Shown here: positions 1 through 10,133 of the stretch, piece by piece
Position numbering within the stretch: position 1 is the stretch's first letter
How the letters are laid out: every line of letters begins with the position of its first letter
Origin: Marasmius tenuissimus
Lineage: Eukaryota > Basidiomycota > Agaricomycetes > Agaricales > Marasmiaceae
Direction: 5' to 3'
DNA length: 64,000 bases
NCBI GenBank assembly: GCA_029532415.1
Contig: JAQOTA010000003.1
Coordinates: 37,503 to 101,502, forward strand
The notes under the pieces: model-generated
Database searches by the model: none
Told to the model about the DNA's origin: nothing
The model's input: only the letters and a program-made list of their open reading frames with translations
Position numbers and translations under genes: made by a program

Positions 1-1914
1 GTGCCTTTACCCTTGATTTGTATAGGGTTGCCCTTATTTGCAGTATTTACAATAGGACCATCAAGCGATTCATATTCAGCGAAATCATTCAAATCATTCG
101 TGAAATGAGAGGAGGCACCAGAATCAAGGAGCCAACCCTGTGCATTGTTCACACTTTTCTTTCCCTTACATTGAGTACATCCCACAAAGTGGGTCGAAAT
201 AGCATTGCAAAAATTTACAAGTGATACCAGATTACTACGACTACCGCATGCACTACTGATACCAACTAGTTGAGAGCAGCGCTGTAGGTTTGCATCAGCT
301 TGGGAAAGCAGGTCAAGATATGGAACTTGCCTGTCATCGTGGAACGATCCAAGAGAGACGTCATCCGGGACGTCCTCTACGGCAATGTCGTTGTCAACAT
401 CATTACCGAATAGAGAGGTCATATCGTCCATACCATCATTAGATCCCCAGTCCATTTCTACATCTTCATCAGGATCAGTGCTGCGAGCACGTTTAGAAGA
501 AGTAGAAGAAGGACATCCGGCTCCTTCATCTTCCGAATCGTCCTCCAGAACTCGCTTGGATGAGGAACCAGGCTTCGAGATACGATCCTGGAGCGAACGA
601 TTGGCGGCGGATGTGACAATCTGTTCAAACGGTTTGAGATGCCGCGCTGTCTTAGGGACACCAAGTCTGTCAGCAAGTGAACGTGCTTCACGTACATCAT
701 CAAATACTGACTCGGATGGCTTGAAGCCGGTGAAGGACTGCATGGCAGCTGGATTCTTCTTGACAGCGGGAGCGACAGTGCTGTCACAAGACTTGTCCCA
801 GTGACCAGTGAAGTGCGCTGGGGGCGGAGATCCTCTAGTACGGCTAGGAGGGGCACTGGTAATCTCGGCGCATAGGGAGTTGTTGACTGCGTTCAACGCA
901 ATACGTTCCCTGCAGTCAGTGATCGAGGAGTAAGGACGGACAGGAGGAGGGGAAGCAACGACGGATGCGTAGGACGCAAGATGGGAATGACCATGAGACC
1001 GATTGTTACCGCTGTTACCGCCGGCGTTGCCAGGACCCTGGTGCTGGTTGATACCACGCTGCTGCTGCTTCTTCTTCTTACCCTTGTTCTGGTTCGAAGA
1101 TTGGCGTTGCTGCTGCTGCTGTGGTGGATGGGTGTTGGTCTGCTGCTGATACCCACGCTGGACGTTGCTGCTGCAGGCGTTGCTGCTGACCGAACGATGG
1201 TTCACGATTACCAGCACGCTTCACCGCAGAGAGGCGGTTGGCAAGCTGAGGGTTCTGGCGTTCGTACTCGGCCATGATAGCGTCATGGACTTTCGAAACG
1301 GTGATGCATTCATCATCCTCAGGATCCCTGACATAGTCATGGAGGGATTTGGATGAGGCGGCGTCCCATTCGGGAGGAATAGCGGCGATGAGCAAGAGGG
1401 ATTTGATCAACTCGGGGAGAACCACTCCTACCTTGGAGAGTCGTTCGATGTAGGACTTGAACTTGGCGATGCCGGCTTGGGGATGAGAGGTGGTAAGTCT
1501 GAAAGAGACGAGTTTAACAAAGTCGCCATAGATGGCAGACAAAGTGGGCTCACCGTAGGTGAGGTTCAGCTGTTCCCAAGCTTTTTCGGCGCTCATGTCC
1601 TTGATCGGATCGAAGACCTCCTTGGTGGTGGTGATCTGGATGATTCCCATGAGCTGGAGATCTTCCTTGTCCCAAGCCAGACTTTCCTTGACCAAGGCAG
1701 TGTGCTCCTCGGGAGGGACGGTGGCACGAGTAACAGGAGTAACCCCTGCGGGGCTAGTCACAGTGCCAAGGGGCATGGAGGGACGTGGTTCCGCGCCAGT
1801 GAGATGACCATAAAGACCTTGGGTCTTGCAAACAGCTTCCATCTCGCTGTAGTAGGTCTGTTTGAAGTTGGTGCCGTCGAAGCGACCAGAGAAGTATTTC
1901 TTAACGTCGAACAT
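1..1914 (-). CDS. copia Gag and start of protease (partial, one frameshift)
   Basis: Gag packages the element RNA, and the aspartic protease matures the polyprotein. The start chosen is the Met at 1914 (MFDVKKYFSGRFDG); an in-frame Met lies upstream at 1983. The N-terminal 300 or so residues have the alpha-helical copia Gag look (YFSGRFDGTNFK near the start, KAWEQLNLTYGEP mid-domain). The frame then closes at about 1078. A second frame, open from about 1170 to the window edge, supplies the rest: a Lys/Gln-rich stretch, a GHWDKSC element like a degenerate zinc knuckle, an acidic linker, and WLLDSGASSHFTND with the catalytic DSGAS. The switch between frames falls in a CAG/Gln-rich stretch (about 1140-1195), so slippage or a one-base indel is likely. 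The rest of pol is off the window. Whether this copy is active cannot be judged. Confidence 0.85.
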
Positions 1915-2200
1915 GGTAGTAAGAGGTTGAGAGTTTGGTGTTGGATCTAGAAAAGACAGCATCAGCATGCGTCTAATCAACACAGGGAGCAGCCATCAAG
2001 GCGCTATGCTCAACGAAGAGCATTGGATCCTTTAGATCCGATGTCGTCGAAGGACGTACATCAATGCCATAGATCGAGCACTCAATTAAGAGGTCGATGA
2101 CAACATGCAGGTCTAGCCTAGCTAGCCGATGACAGCAGCCTAGGGGCGCTCGTCGCTGACAGCAGCCATTAAGGCACTCGTCATTGTAGTCGGGCTAACC

Positions 2201-2213
2201 GGGGCCCATAACC
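2201..2213 (-). promoter_or_regulatory. putative primer-binding site of the copia element
   Basis: Immediately inside the LTR, the minus strand reads GGTTATGGGCCCC. ATGGGCCC is complementary to an initiator-tRNA anticodon arm (GGGCCCAT), as expected for copia elements primed by a half tRNA-iMet. This is inference from complementarity and position. Confidence 0.5.
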
Positions 2214-2537
2214 TGATGAGCCGGCATGACGCCTAGCGCAGAGGACTACAACATGGACTATACTACTACTTACCAGAGAGGAGTTTAGAGAGATAGAGGC
2301 GAGACGTAGAAGCTCAAGCACACTGTAGATTCAGGTAGAGAACTATGAGCTTATATACATGTAAAGATACAATAGGGTTACCATATAAGGACGACAATAA
2401 GAATTGTACATATGAGCATATAGAACAATGAAGAATGGAACAATAGCGAATGCATTGTCCTGCATAATACAATGGCGGGAAGTATGAACCGGGACTTCGG
2501 ATATACCGGGATCTAATTATAGTCCACGGATTCAACA
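2214..2537 (-). repeat. 5' LTR of the copia element (324 bp)
   Basis: On the minus strand the LTR starts TGTTGAATCC and ends GGCTCATCA directly before the primer-binding site. The same termini (TGTTGAAC and GGCTCATCA) bound the solo LTR at 14201-14718, which supports both boundaries. A TATA-like ATGTATATAAGC lies inside at about 2349-2360. The right-hand boundary is set by the TGTTGA start, since no second LTR is in the window. Confidence 0.75.
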
Positions 2538-2582
2538 GTCATGCCTCCAACTCAACTGGTACCAATACCATTGCCTTTCTAG

Positions 2583-2705
2583 GGTCTTGCTCCCACAATT
2601 ATCATTGTCAGAGCAGGTTACAATGAGTCCATCAAGAATGTACAAGCCCTATCAACCTTCAATGCAACTCCTGGAGAGGACCAATTGGATTCTGTCAGGG
2701 AATAG
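2583..2705 (+). pseudogene. orphan last exon of a multi-TM protein gene
   Basis: A splice-acceptor-like TTCTAG precedes an open frame reading GLAPTIIIVRAGYNES and ending at TAG 2703-2705. The intact multi-TM gene at 43416-45033 has the same arrangement: its last exon follows TTTTTCAG and starts GLAPTLIIVRVAYGKS. This is therefore the terminal exon of a paralogue. No upstream exons are visible; the copia LTR begins 45 bp upstream, so the rest of the gene is either beyond the element or lost. The lack of 5' exons in the window makes it a relic here. Confidence 0.65.
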
Positions 2706-3590
2706 GTTTTAGAGGGGTGGTTAACCATCTTTTGAGGTTGGGAGCATAGCCTGAGTCTTAGCTATCACTCTTTATCTTCAAGAATCATAAATAAGAGAGC
2801 ATGAGAGAATAACAGCTGCAAAGCAATTTGAGCAAGAGTTGCGCGCCGGTGCCATTGCCAAATTGCCAATATGGCATTGGGACCTCAAATCAGGTCAGAA
2901 ACTGTCCATTTGTCCCTTTTCCAATTTTCCTTACAGCTCTTTCCAGAACTTGGGCCGTGGGCGGTTTTTTCCCGCGCGGGACAGACAAACAGAGTTCGAT
3001 TTTTAGAGCCTGTAGATTCACACCGGGTAAAACTATTTCTCCACCATTATTCACAGAAAAATCATGGCCTCAGACTGGTATAGATTTTGTGCTATGTACT
3101 GGAGAGGAAAGTGTTCACATACCTTCCAAAGCCTGAACTTCAGGGATCATGGGAATTTCCCAGAACAGTTGCATTTTTCTTATGCCTACCTCCCGTACAG
3201 TAATCAACATGAAAACTATACCACAAAATAGCTCTGAATTTTCTAATTTCAGCGGTGAATCAACATATGGAATTGCTGTGCTACCTCACAGTCACTAATC
3301 AATCGGTTGAACGGCTAAGTCTTTACGCTCAAAAACGGTAAAAACAGACATAGCTGCCAGGCCGTTTAGCCTATACGCCCCAGGAGCCACCGCTCTGTCA
3401 TTTTTTTACTGTCATATAATCATGATTTGTCAGTACCTGCTGATGGTGGCTCATTTTTGGATTGGTAGATATATCGGGAGACGGGACGCTGAGAGTGATC
3501 ATTAATGATGAGGAGTTGATCTCGCTGTCAGACAGCATGGAACATTTGACTGTTTTCTACTCCAACTCCTCTTTACCTCGTATAAAGGCT
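2706..3590. other. non-coding stretch, nothing recognised
   Basis: No exon-like frame with splice signals and no repeat match to other parts of the window was found. Short open frames here have no recognisable family signature. Confidence 0.4.
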
Positions 3591-3651
3591 AGTGTTTGAA
3601 TCGTTGTCTGATCTCAAAGTTGTGAAGTTCCAGCCTAAGTTGATTCAAGCG

Positions 3652-4279
3652 ATGGGAGCTATTCTGCTCCTTGCCAGGTGAGTATTCTTCTTAAAGTAAT
3701 CAATGGTTCACTACTCACAGAGTGCGCTCTAGTGGCAGTAAAACAGCGCCAGTTGTGGAACACCAGCCCGGTTACGTTGCCTGTACATATCCTCCATGGG
3801 GTTAGTCAAACCAATTGGTTGAAATCGCTGTTTTCAGCTACACACCCGTCGGCCTCAGCCACTGTATATACTGTATCCCGTGAATGTCCAAGAAGGTAAG
3901 TACAAATGGCCGTGGCTTGGACACGCGAAGTACAAACCTCAACATTCCACAGCCATCACTGGCCGCCCTTCAAGCAATGATGAGATAGACTTAGATGTCG
4001 AAGGTATGTATGCCAACTCTGTCCCAGTTCCATCCCTGGCTTATCACTATTCCCTGTCGGTTGCCAAGTGTCGGCTTTTTGAGGACAGTCTCTTTGGCGT
4101 TGGTACCTCACGGCTGCCCTGACTCCGAATTTTACCTATGCTTCTCGTCAGGAGGCTCCGTGATACGCCGGTCTTGGAGTATGTGGATAAGAAGCAGGAT
4201 GTATGTGTTAGATGGGTCGGGCGAGAAAGCAGGCCAAAGACCGATTGGTGTGCCTTTTGAGTATTTTTCTATTCTTTGA
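3652..4279 (+). CDS. candidate small multi-exon gene, unknown function
   Basis: I do not recognise this protein. It is proposed because a TATAAAG (3591-3597) lies 61 nt upstream of the ATG at 3652, and consensus introns can be chained in frame: donors GTGAGT, GTTAGT, GTAAGT and GTATGT with matching acceptors (ending CTCACAG, TTTTCAG, CCACAG and CGTCAG). The conceptual product is about 110 residues, starts MGAILLLAR, and contains VEHQPGYVACTYPPW; it ends at TGA 4277-4279. The last intron would be about 140 bp, long for this genome, and another frame is also open in the last exon. It could instead be a chance chain of splice-like sites in decayed sequence. Confidence 0.3.
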
Positions 4280-5149
4280 AATCATATTTCGGTGCCCTCG
4301 ATAGATTTGGGACGATGTCTAATGCATCATTTGGGCTCCGTTGTCTCCGGCCATTCCCTTCCCGTACTCTCTCGTTACCCTCTCCCCCTCTCCACACGTG
4401 GCCCTGATCTGGACCGTGAATGCTGCCTCTTATCTACTGTCCTCATTTTCTTTCCTACCTTTTCTCTCTCTCCAGCTCGATTCAGATACTGTCACCGAAC
4501 CCTTCCACCCTCGTCCTGGCCTTGTACGTAGGCGTACTCGGCATCCTTGGTCGGCTTACGGTATCTTATCCCGCGATATATGCTGCGAAACTATTCTCCT
4601 ATTTCTCCTATCGGCTCGAGACCCAAGGCGTGTGTTACTATGGTGTTCTTGCTAATTGCGACTTGCGTCAGATCACAGCCGAAATTGCTTAAGGCCTGCG
4701 CTCACCATGCTTCAAGATATCAGTCATACACGTTTCCGTCAAATTCAATGAATGCACTGTTCCTCATACTCTCGAGGAAGTTTCTCTCACCTCTTTACGT
4801 CTTTGATAAGCTACCGGTGGTACGCAGTTGAGAGGGCACGACGGCCAAAAGATGGAAAGTAGGTTTGCGAAGTGGTTTGTAATAATTCTCGGCTACAATG
4901 CTCGTTATCCAATGTATGTGGTGGTGCGCCACCAGTTGATTCGTCACGATCAGTGAGGCGAGGTAAAACCATAGAATCTCGGTGAAAATGGGTCAGCTTC
5001 ATGGTGACAGTTAGAGGGCTTGTTCAAGGAGACTGCTTTGCGTTACATCCTCCCCAGACGCAAAAAAAGGCAATTTTGGCTCGCAATCTGAAGAAAGTCG
5101 TCCAGTGACACACCCTTGCCTCGGACTCTTATGCTCATCTCGCGTCTAC
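4280..5149. other. intergenic, no supported gene
   Basis: Several overlapping short open frames occur on both strands, in pyrimidine-rich sequence around 4330-4480. None has a family signature or a coherent exon chain. Confidence 0.4.
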
Positions 5150-5680
5150 AGTGTCCAATCGAAGGGAAATAGAAGGACGAATATCTCAGTATGCAGCCCC
5201 GTCTCTGAATGGCAGCTCCCTCCTCTACAGCTCTCGTGCTCAGTGTTAAAGAGCGTCACCCACGGGGCGAGTCGCCAAAGGTTTTATTGTGTCTATATCG
5301 ACCGTATGGAACTAGGACTCAAACTCAAGCGGTAATAACGTTTGCGACGGCGCGTTTGACCTCCCATGAAGTACATCATCTCAGATCACTGGAATCCATT
5401 CACTTACGGACTACCCCTCGTGGGGCTATGCGCAGCTCCATTCTCTTATGGTGAGTTAACAAAAATCATTAAATTTCGTCGAACTTAAGTCTCTGTTTCT
5501 GAATGGGGTGGTCTTGTTGAATGTTTTTGACGACGTGAAGCTTCACATCTTTGCCTGCCGTGTGTCATACCCAAATTGAAGGCAACTGCACGTATCTAAT
5601 TTGCCTATATTCCTCCCCGGCCCAAAATCGATCCATATTAGGCAGAAGAGTCACTTCAAAGTGACCGAGACCCGAGAGTA
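5150..5680 (+). repeat. repeat relic shared with 49500-49960
   Basis: This stretch aligns by eye with 49500-49960 over several hundred bases. Common anchors include GTGTCTATATCGACCG / GCGTCTCTATCGACCG, GTTTGCGACG and GACGTGAAGCTTCACATCTT / AATGTGAAGCTTCAGATCTT. One frame is conserved in both (FATxxLxSxEVxHL and HLRT), ending at a stop. This suggests a shared but decayed coding exon of unknown function. Confidence 0.5.
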
Positions 5681-5744
5681 ACCTTATTATCTCTCTCCAT
5701 GTCTATTGCAAATTCTAAATGCCGCTCGGACATGCTCGGCTTCT

Positions 5745-6124
5745 GTTTGTTGCAATCACTAATCTGGAACTGCCGCATGTGAGGGCGATAGAGGGTGTAT
5801 ACCCTTGTGTCTGTTCAAAATCTAAACGGGATGCTGGGGTTTGTCCAAGGTAGGGCCTGTTTCATCGTCCGATGGTAAACTCAAGTTCACTCGAAGGCTA
5901 TTCATGACTAACACACTTCCTGGAGTTTCACGAGACGCGCCCATCAACAATCATGCATAGCAGTGATTAGAGCCGAGCATGATATCAGATTGAAGGTGTA
6001 TTTCGGGGTTGTTTATTACCAGGTGTAATCGGCCCTAGAAGCAGTGTGTAAATGTCAACTGAGAATTTTACAATTTACAAGCGTGTCTCCATTTGTTTTC
6101 ATTCTTCCATCACCTCTACCCACT
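5745..6124 (+). repeat. conserved 5' flank of gene-family copy A
   Basis: The sequence upstream of copy A resembles the flanks upstream of copies B (about 9700-10133), C (about 20050-20489) and D (about 32460-33206). All share the pattern GTTTGTTNCAATCACT...GATAGAG...GTAC-CCTTGTG/T...GATCTNNCTGAG. It is the presumed promoter and 5' leader of the family, carried along with each duplication. Confidence 0.55.
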
Positions 6125-8456
6125 ATGTCCAGTAATATCCAATGCTCCCGAGATCTCACCTTCGTTGGAAATCCCCAATTCTACAATACCGCTGGAAACG
6201 TCACAAATATATATCAATGTCGTTGCGGAAGGTGCAAGGAGGAAGAAAACAGGATTCTGGTACGTCGCCATCGGGATCACTTTGAAAGTAGGGAGCTGGA
6301 AGGGCCTGTTCTAGCCAAGGCAAACAAAATTCCAGGAGTTCCACGAGGGTGATGTGTTATTGGAGGGACCGGCATGGTCAAGGGAGATGTACATTGATGT
6401 TCTCAGGTCTACAAACCCATTCAGAAAGCCGGTAAACACAAGGATCAAAGTTGTAAAAAGATTACAAACCGCCAAGATTTACCCACACTATAAATCCGCG
6501 GTCACTATTGTTACAATCGAGTCAGAGGCAAAGGAGGATAGGGCAACTGCGTGCCTGGTGAGTGCAGTTACACATTATCATAGGCACGGAGACATTGATG
6601 TGGTCCAGTTATGGAAAGAGTTATATCATGCATACTCGAATCACAGGCGAGGATCATTCCAACGCGAGGATAGACAGTTTTTGAGCTAAACGGGACCATA
6701 GGTCGCCGTGGCTCACGCAAATGCTGGGGACAGTGAAATCGGAGATGCCGACTTTTGTCCTTCACGAAGGTATAGAAGCTTCAGTAGTGGTTGCCGAATC
6801 TGACAATCTGGGAATACCAGGGCTGGCCAGTGGATCGGAGTTTGTGAGACGCTACCCCGATGACGGAATAGTATGGGCCTACCTTCGGTACACGCAGGTA
6901 CGTCCATCACTCTTGCTGAGTAGGGAAGCTTGGCTGAGTGTGTTCAGAATGTCGCAGTTCAAGCTGTTCGTGCCGATAAAACATCGACGTTTCTGGTGAG
7001 TTGACTACTCTGAATGTTAGCCCCGCTAAAAATAGTACATCAGGTGACGAGTTGGGTGAACGACTGGACGTTCAAACCCAAAACCAAGTCTTGGCAATTT
7101 GACATCGCTTCTGCTTCTATTGGAGAATGGGAGGATGAGATGGGGTTTTTTAGCCCACATCCACTTCCTCAAGGCACGCAACCCGAACTCGATGCTGACA
7201 ACATCACCACCTACTTCGAGAAGACATTTGGAGATGTTTTGTACTTCTACGCGTCATTGGGATGCACGCTCGAAGAACCACTGTCAGATTTTGCAACCCA
7301 CGACCTTTTGACATTTGGGGCCGTTGTTAACCGCCGGGAAAGGATTCTCGCCCACTTCCCTTCCACTCCATCCCCTGAATGGCACTTTGAGAATAAAAGT
7401 CGCAATATCATAGCCAGCTTCTCCACAAAAGGTATACCCAAATTCTTTCTTTCCAATCCATTTCTGATTCAGATCAGTCCCGTCGTGTATTGAATTTGAG
7501 TCCTACAACATACACAACCCCCGATTTCAATTATATCTCTCATTGCGCCTTCCCCTGAAGGAACGAACTCAACTTCGGGTTGCCTATCTTAGTCAGCATC
7601 CCTTCGATGTGGGAGGCCTAATCTGTAAGTGCTGAATCAGCATCTATCTCTACTCCAGTCTTCAACTTGATTTGATATCTACATCCAGACTTCATTGATG
7701 AGATAGGATTCTCCCTTGTTGGAAATTGGTCTCGTACCCACAAAGCCTCTGCCAGACCTGCATACCTCTTTGTTCCACCTCTCCAAGTTGAGTATGTCAA
7801 CGGTATGCCTTGTGTCCGCTATCCACTTCCCAAGACATTATTCTACTGGGCGTCTGACCCAGAAGGAATGGATGTGATCCCGGAAGAGAGTTGGATGGAA
7901 TATAGCATACCTGCGCTGGAGGTCAAGACATGGATTGGATCATGGTGGCATGATGAGCAATTCAAGTTTGTTCAAAACCATCGGCGTGACAAAGGTTACG
8001 AATCGGATGGGAGGCGATATGCTCGAGATAAAGGCTATCCCGAGTTACTGAGAGGTGCGTACTTCTCATGTTCTCGACTTTTTTGACACAACCTGATGCT
8101 TGAGTCAGGTGATCCTCATGATAGAGGAATGGTAGAGCCCGAACGTTCGGTTCCAGATAAATCATCCCGCTCGGAATCTCATCTCACCTCGCCGTCGACG
8201 TTCTCGCTCGTCGACACACCTATCAATGCTGAAGTTGATCACCAAGAAGGCCATTCGGATACCGGCCGTTTGGCCAAGGGCTTCAAATGTTGGATGAATA
8301 AGAGTGGTACGAGGCTGTCATTTAATCGTACTTGCCGAATCTCATGAGGGTTTTCTAGCCAGTATGTCCTCCCGACGGAAAGGGAAATGCAGGGATGTGA
8401 AAATAGTGGACTCGGATGCGGACGATTGGGTTTTGGTCGAATCTGACGACTTGTAG
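6125..8456 (+). CDS. subtelomeric gene family, copy A (apparently intact)
   Basis: The function is unknown and I do not recognise a named domain. Ten exons can be chained in frame from ATG 6125 to TAG 8454-8456, giving about 620 residues. The N-terminus is MSSNIQCSRDLTFVG followed by QFYNTAGNVTNI and a CRCGRC cysteine pair. Later landmarks are FHEGDVLLEGPAWS, RSPWLTQMLG, WTFKPKTKSWQFDIAS, TTYFEKTFGDVLYFYASLG, AYLFVPPLQVEYVNG, FYWASDPEG and KTWIGSWW. A Ser-rich linker and an Asp-rich tail (DADDWVLVESDDL) close the protein. Introns are 50-60 bp, for example 6558-6608. The third intron (6647-6701) starts with GC where copies B, C, D and E have GT. No stop or frameshift was found, unlike the other four copies. 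The soluble, basidiomycete-restricted character is inferred from composition only. Confidence 0.7.
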
Positions 8457-9239
8457 AAAGAAACACTTACTGTCTCGCTCTTTCTTGATAAACTCCCCCA
8501 TATGTCATTGTGAGCAGTGTATTCCAGAAGTTGCCACATATCTTGATTTTGTACGCTTAACACAATATTCCCTTTCCCTCCTTATGAATCCCTAATTCGC
8601 GCCATGGATTCCGTCGTTCAAGAAAAGTTGACTCAGCAATCACATTTCCCTGATTCGGGTGATTTGGCGATACTACCTGCAGTGCCCTTAACTAACAATC
8701 TCGTTCAGTTCTGTGTATTTTCACTTATAACGTGAAGCTAGTTGTGGGGGCTACAAGCCTAAGTCCCAAATTCTAGTTGACTCGATTGTAGCCGTAGTCA
8801 AGATGTTTGGCTCGGACTGGCACCAGGCGCTTCCTGTAGCAGGAGAGGTAAGTAGCCAGCGGTAGTACTTGCGGTGTTCGGACCGTGGATGCTCATCAGT
8901 AACCCGCGAAATAACCGTTTACGACCGTTTTTAACCGGTACCGGTTCACCGGTTGGGCCCTGAACGGCTGGGTCCAAAATCTCACCGGCCGAATTTTTGG
9001 TAAACAAAAGTGAGTTCCGAGCGGATTTTTACCGATGTCTTCTGTACCTACGTCTTCACCTAGAGTACAAACACTCTTTGGAGGTCTTTTAAACGATCTT
9101 CTGACGTGAGGTAGGACGTTTAAAGCTCGCATTGAACCAAATTTCCTGACCGGTGAGCCCGCCACCCTGAGAGAACGGCTCAAGTGCCAAGAACGGCCAA
9201 GAACGGTCACCGGAAAAATCCGCACTTTGCTGATGTTTT
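8457..9239. other. 3' flank of copy A and CCGGT-rich intergenic DNA
   Basis: The first 300 bp resemble the 3' flanks of copies B, C, D and E (conserved CGTTCNAGAAA-GTTGACTCAGCAA). From about 8890 to 9210 the sequence is rich in AACCGGT/ACCGGTT, AACGGC and GAACGG motifs in both orientations, a possible degraded transposon. Clear terminal repeats could not be identified. No gene is supported. Confidence 0.4.
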
Positions 9240-10133
9240 TTCATACGATCTAGTGAATACTTATCCTCCCTGCGATTTCCCACCCTTCACTCCTGGCTGT
9301 CCCTTCTCCCAGACTAAAAGGCAACCGTTGAGCGTTCACCAACAAAGACGGGAAATATTTTGGTGCGTAAAGCGCCACTTCGTACAAGAGTCGCCATTTT
9401 CAATGATGTCCTAGCTCCACGTACACGCTATGCTCGAGTGTTCCTTGGGAACGTCTTTTTTCATACTTCGTCCTTGTGCTTTTTGCCATGCCTCAATGAA
9501 CATCGAGATAGCAACATACCGCTAAAGACGGACTCACTGGCTTTGGCGCACATAGTGGCGAACAAACGCCGCTATGAATGGGCCTGGTATGATCACGTCT
9601 TCTGAAATTGCATATCACCTCATGTGCTTCCAATGCTTCTGTCACGGTGCATGCTGAACCGGAGGACCGATATCGGGTCAGAACTACGCCTGCAGCTGTT
9701 TGTTCCAATCACTGATCTGAAGCTCTTGATTCGTATAAATATGATTCAACGTGTTTACCACGCGTCAGGACGATAGAGCGTACGGGTCCCTGTCTGTCTT
9801 CCTGCTCAGGAAACTCTCTTAAGGGCGTCTTAGGATCTGCCTGAGATGGGTTCATTCTTGTTCGATGTTGATAATAACACCAAAGCTCACTCGAAGGTCA
9901 TTGGTTTTGTTCATCTTGTTGTGCTCTGCCAAAATTCACCCATCAATGATCGATCCCGTAGTGACTGTGACTGCTTATGGAGCTGAGCGTTCATTTCGGA
10001 TCGAAGATGTGTTTCGGGGCTGCTCTTCGGCGGGTCCTGTGAGCGCTAAATGCAACGTGTAGGCAGGATGTCCGTTTGAGGCCTCACATATACAAGCGTA
10101 TTATCACTTGGTTCTTCCTTTGCCTGTACCACG
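9240..10133 (+). repeat. duplicated 5' flank of copy B
   Basis: This matches the flank upstream of copy C (19610-20489) over roughly 850 bp, for example AAAGGCAACCRTTG, CAACRAAGACGGG, TTNGTRCGTAAAGC and GTCGCCA/ATCACT. The duplicated unit thus extends well beyond the gene on the 5' side. Confidence 0.6.

Larger units (their letters stand above)
1..2537 (-). mobile_element. Ty1/copia LTR retrotransposon, 5' part
   Basis: Read on the minus strand, this is the upstream end of a copia element: an LTR (2214-2537), a primer-binding site (about 2201-2213), an untranslated leader, gag, and the start of the protease domain, which runs off the left edge. Integrase, reverse transcriptase/RNase H and the second LTR must lie outside the window. 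The order LTR-gag-protease and the DSGAS protease motif are characteristic of LTR retrotransposons. The N-terminal Gag sequence matches the copia type in style rather than the gypsy type. The leader contains three imperfect copies of a GCAGCC-ATCAAGGCGCT-like motif near 1988, 2132 and 2162. Its target duplication cannot be checked because the other end is missing; the flank next to the LTR is GTCAT. Confidence 0.9.

Noticed and set aside
8890..9210. Transposon with ACCGGTT/GAACGG termini
   Set aside because: Motifs are enriched in both orientations but no pair of matching ends or target duplication could be defined.
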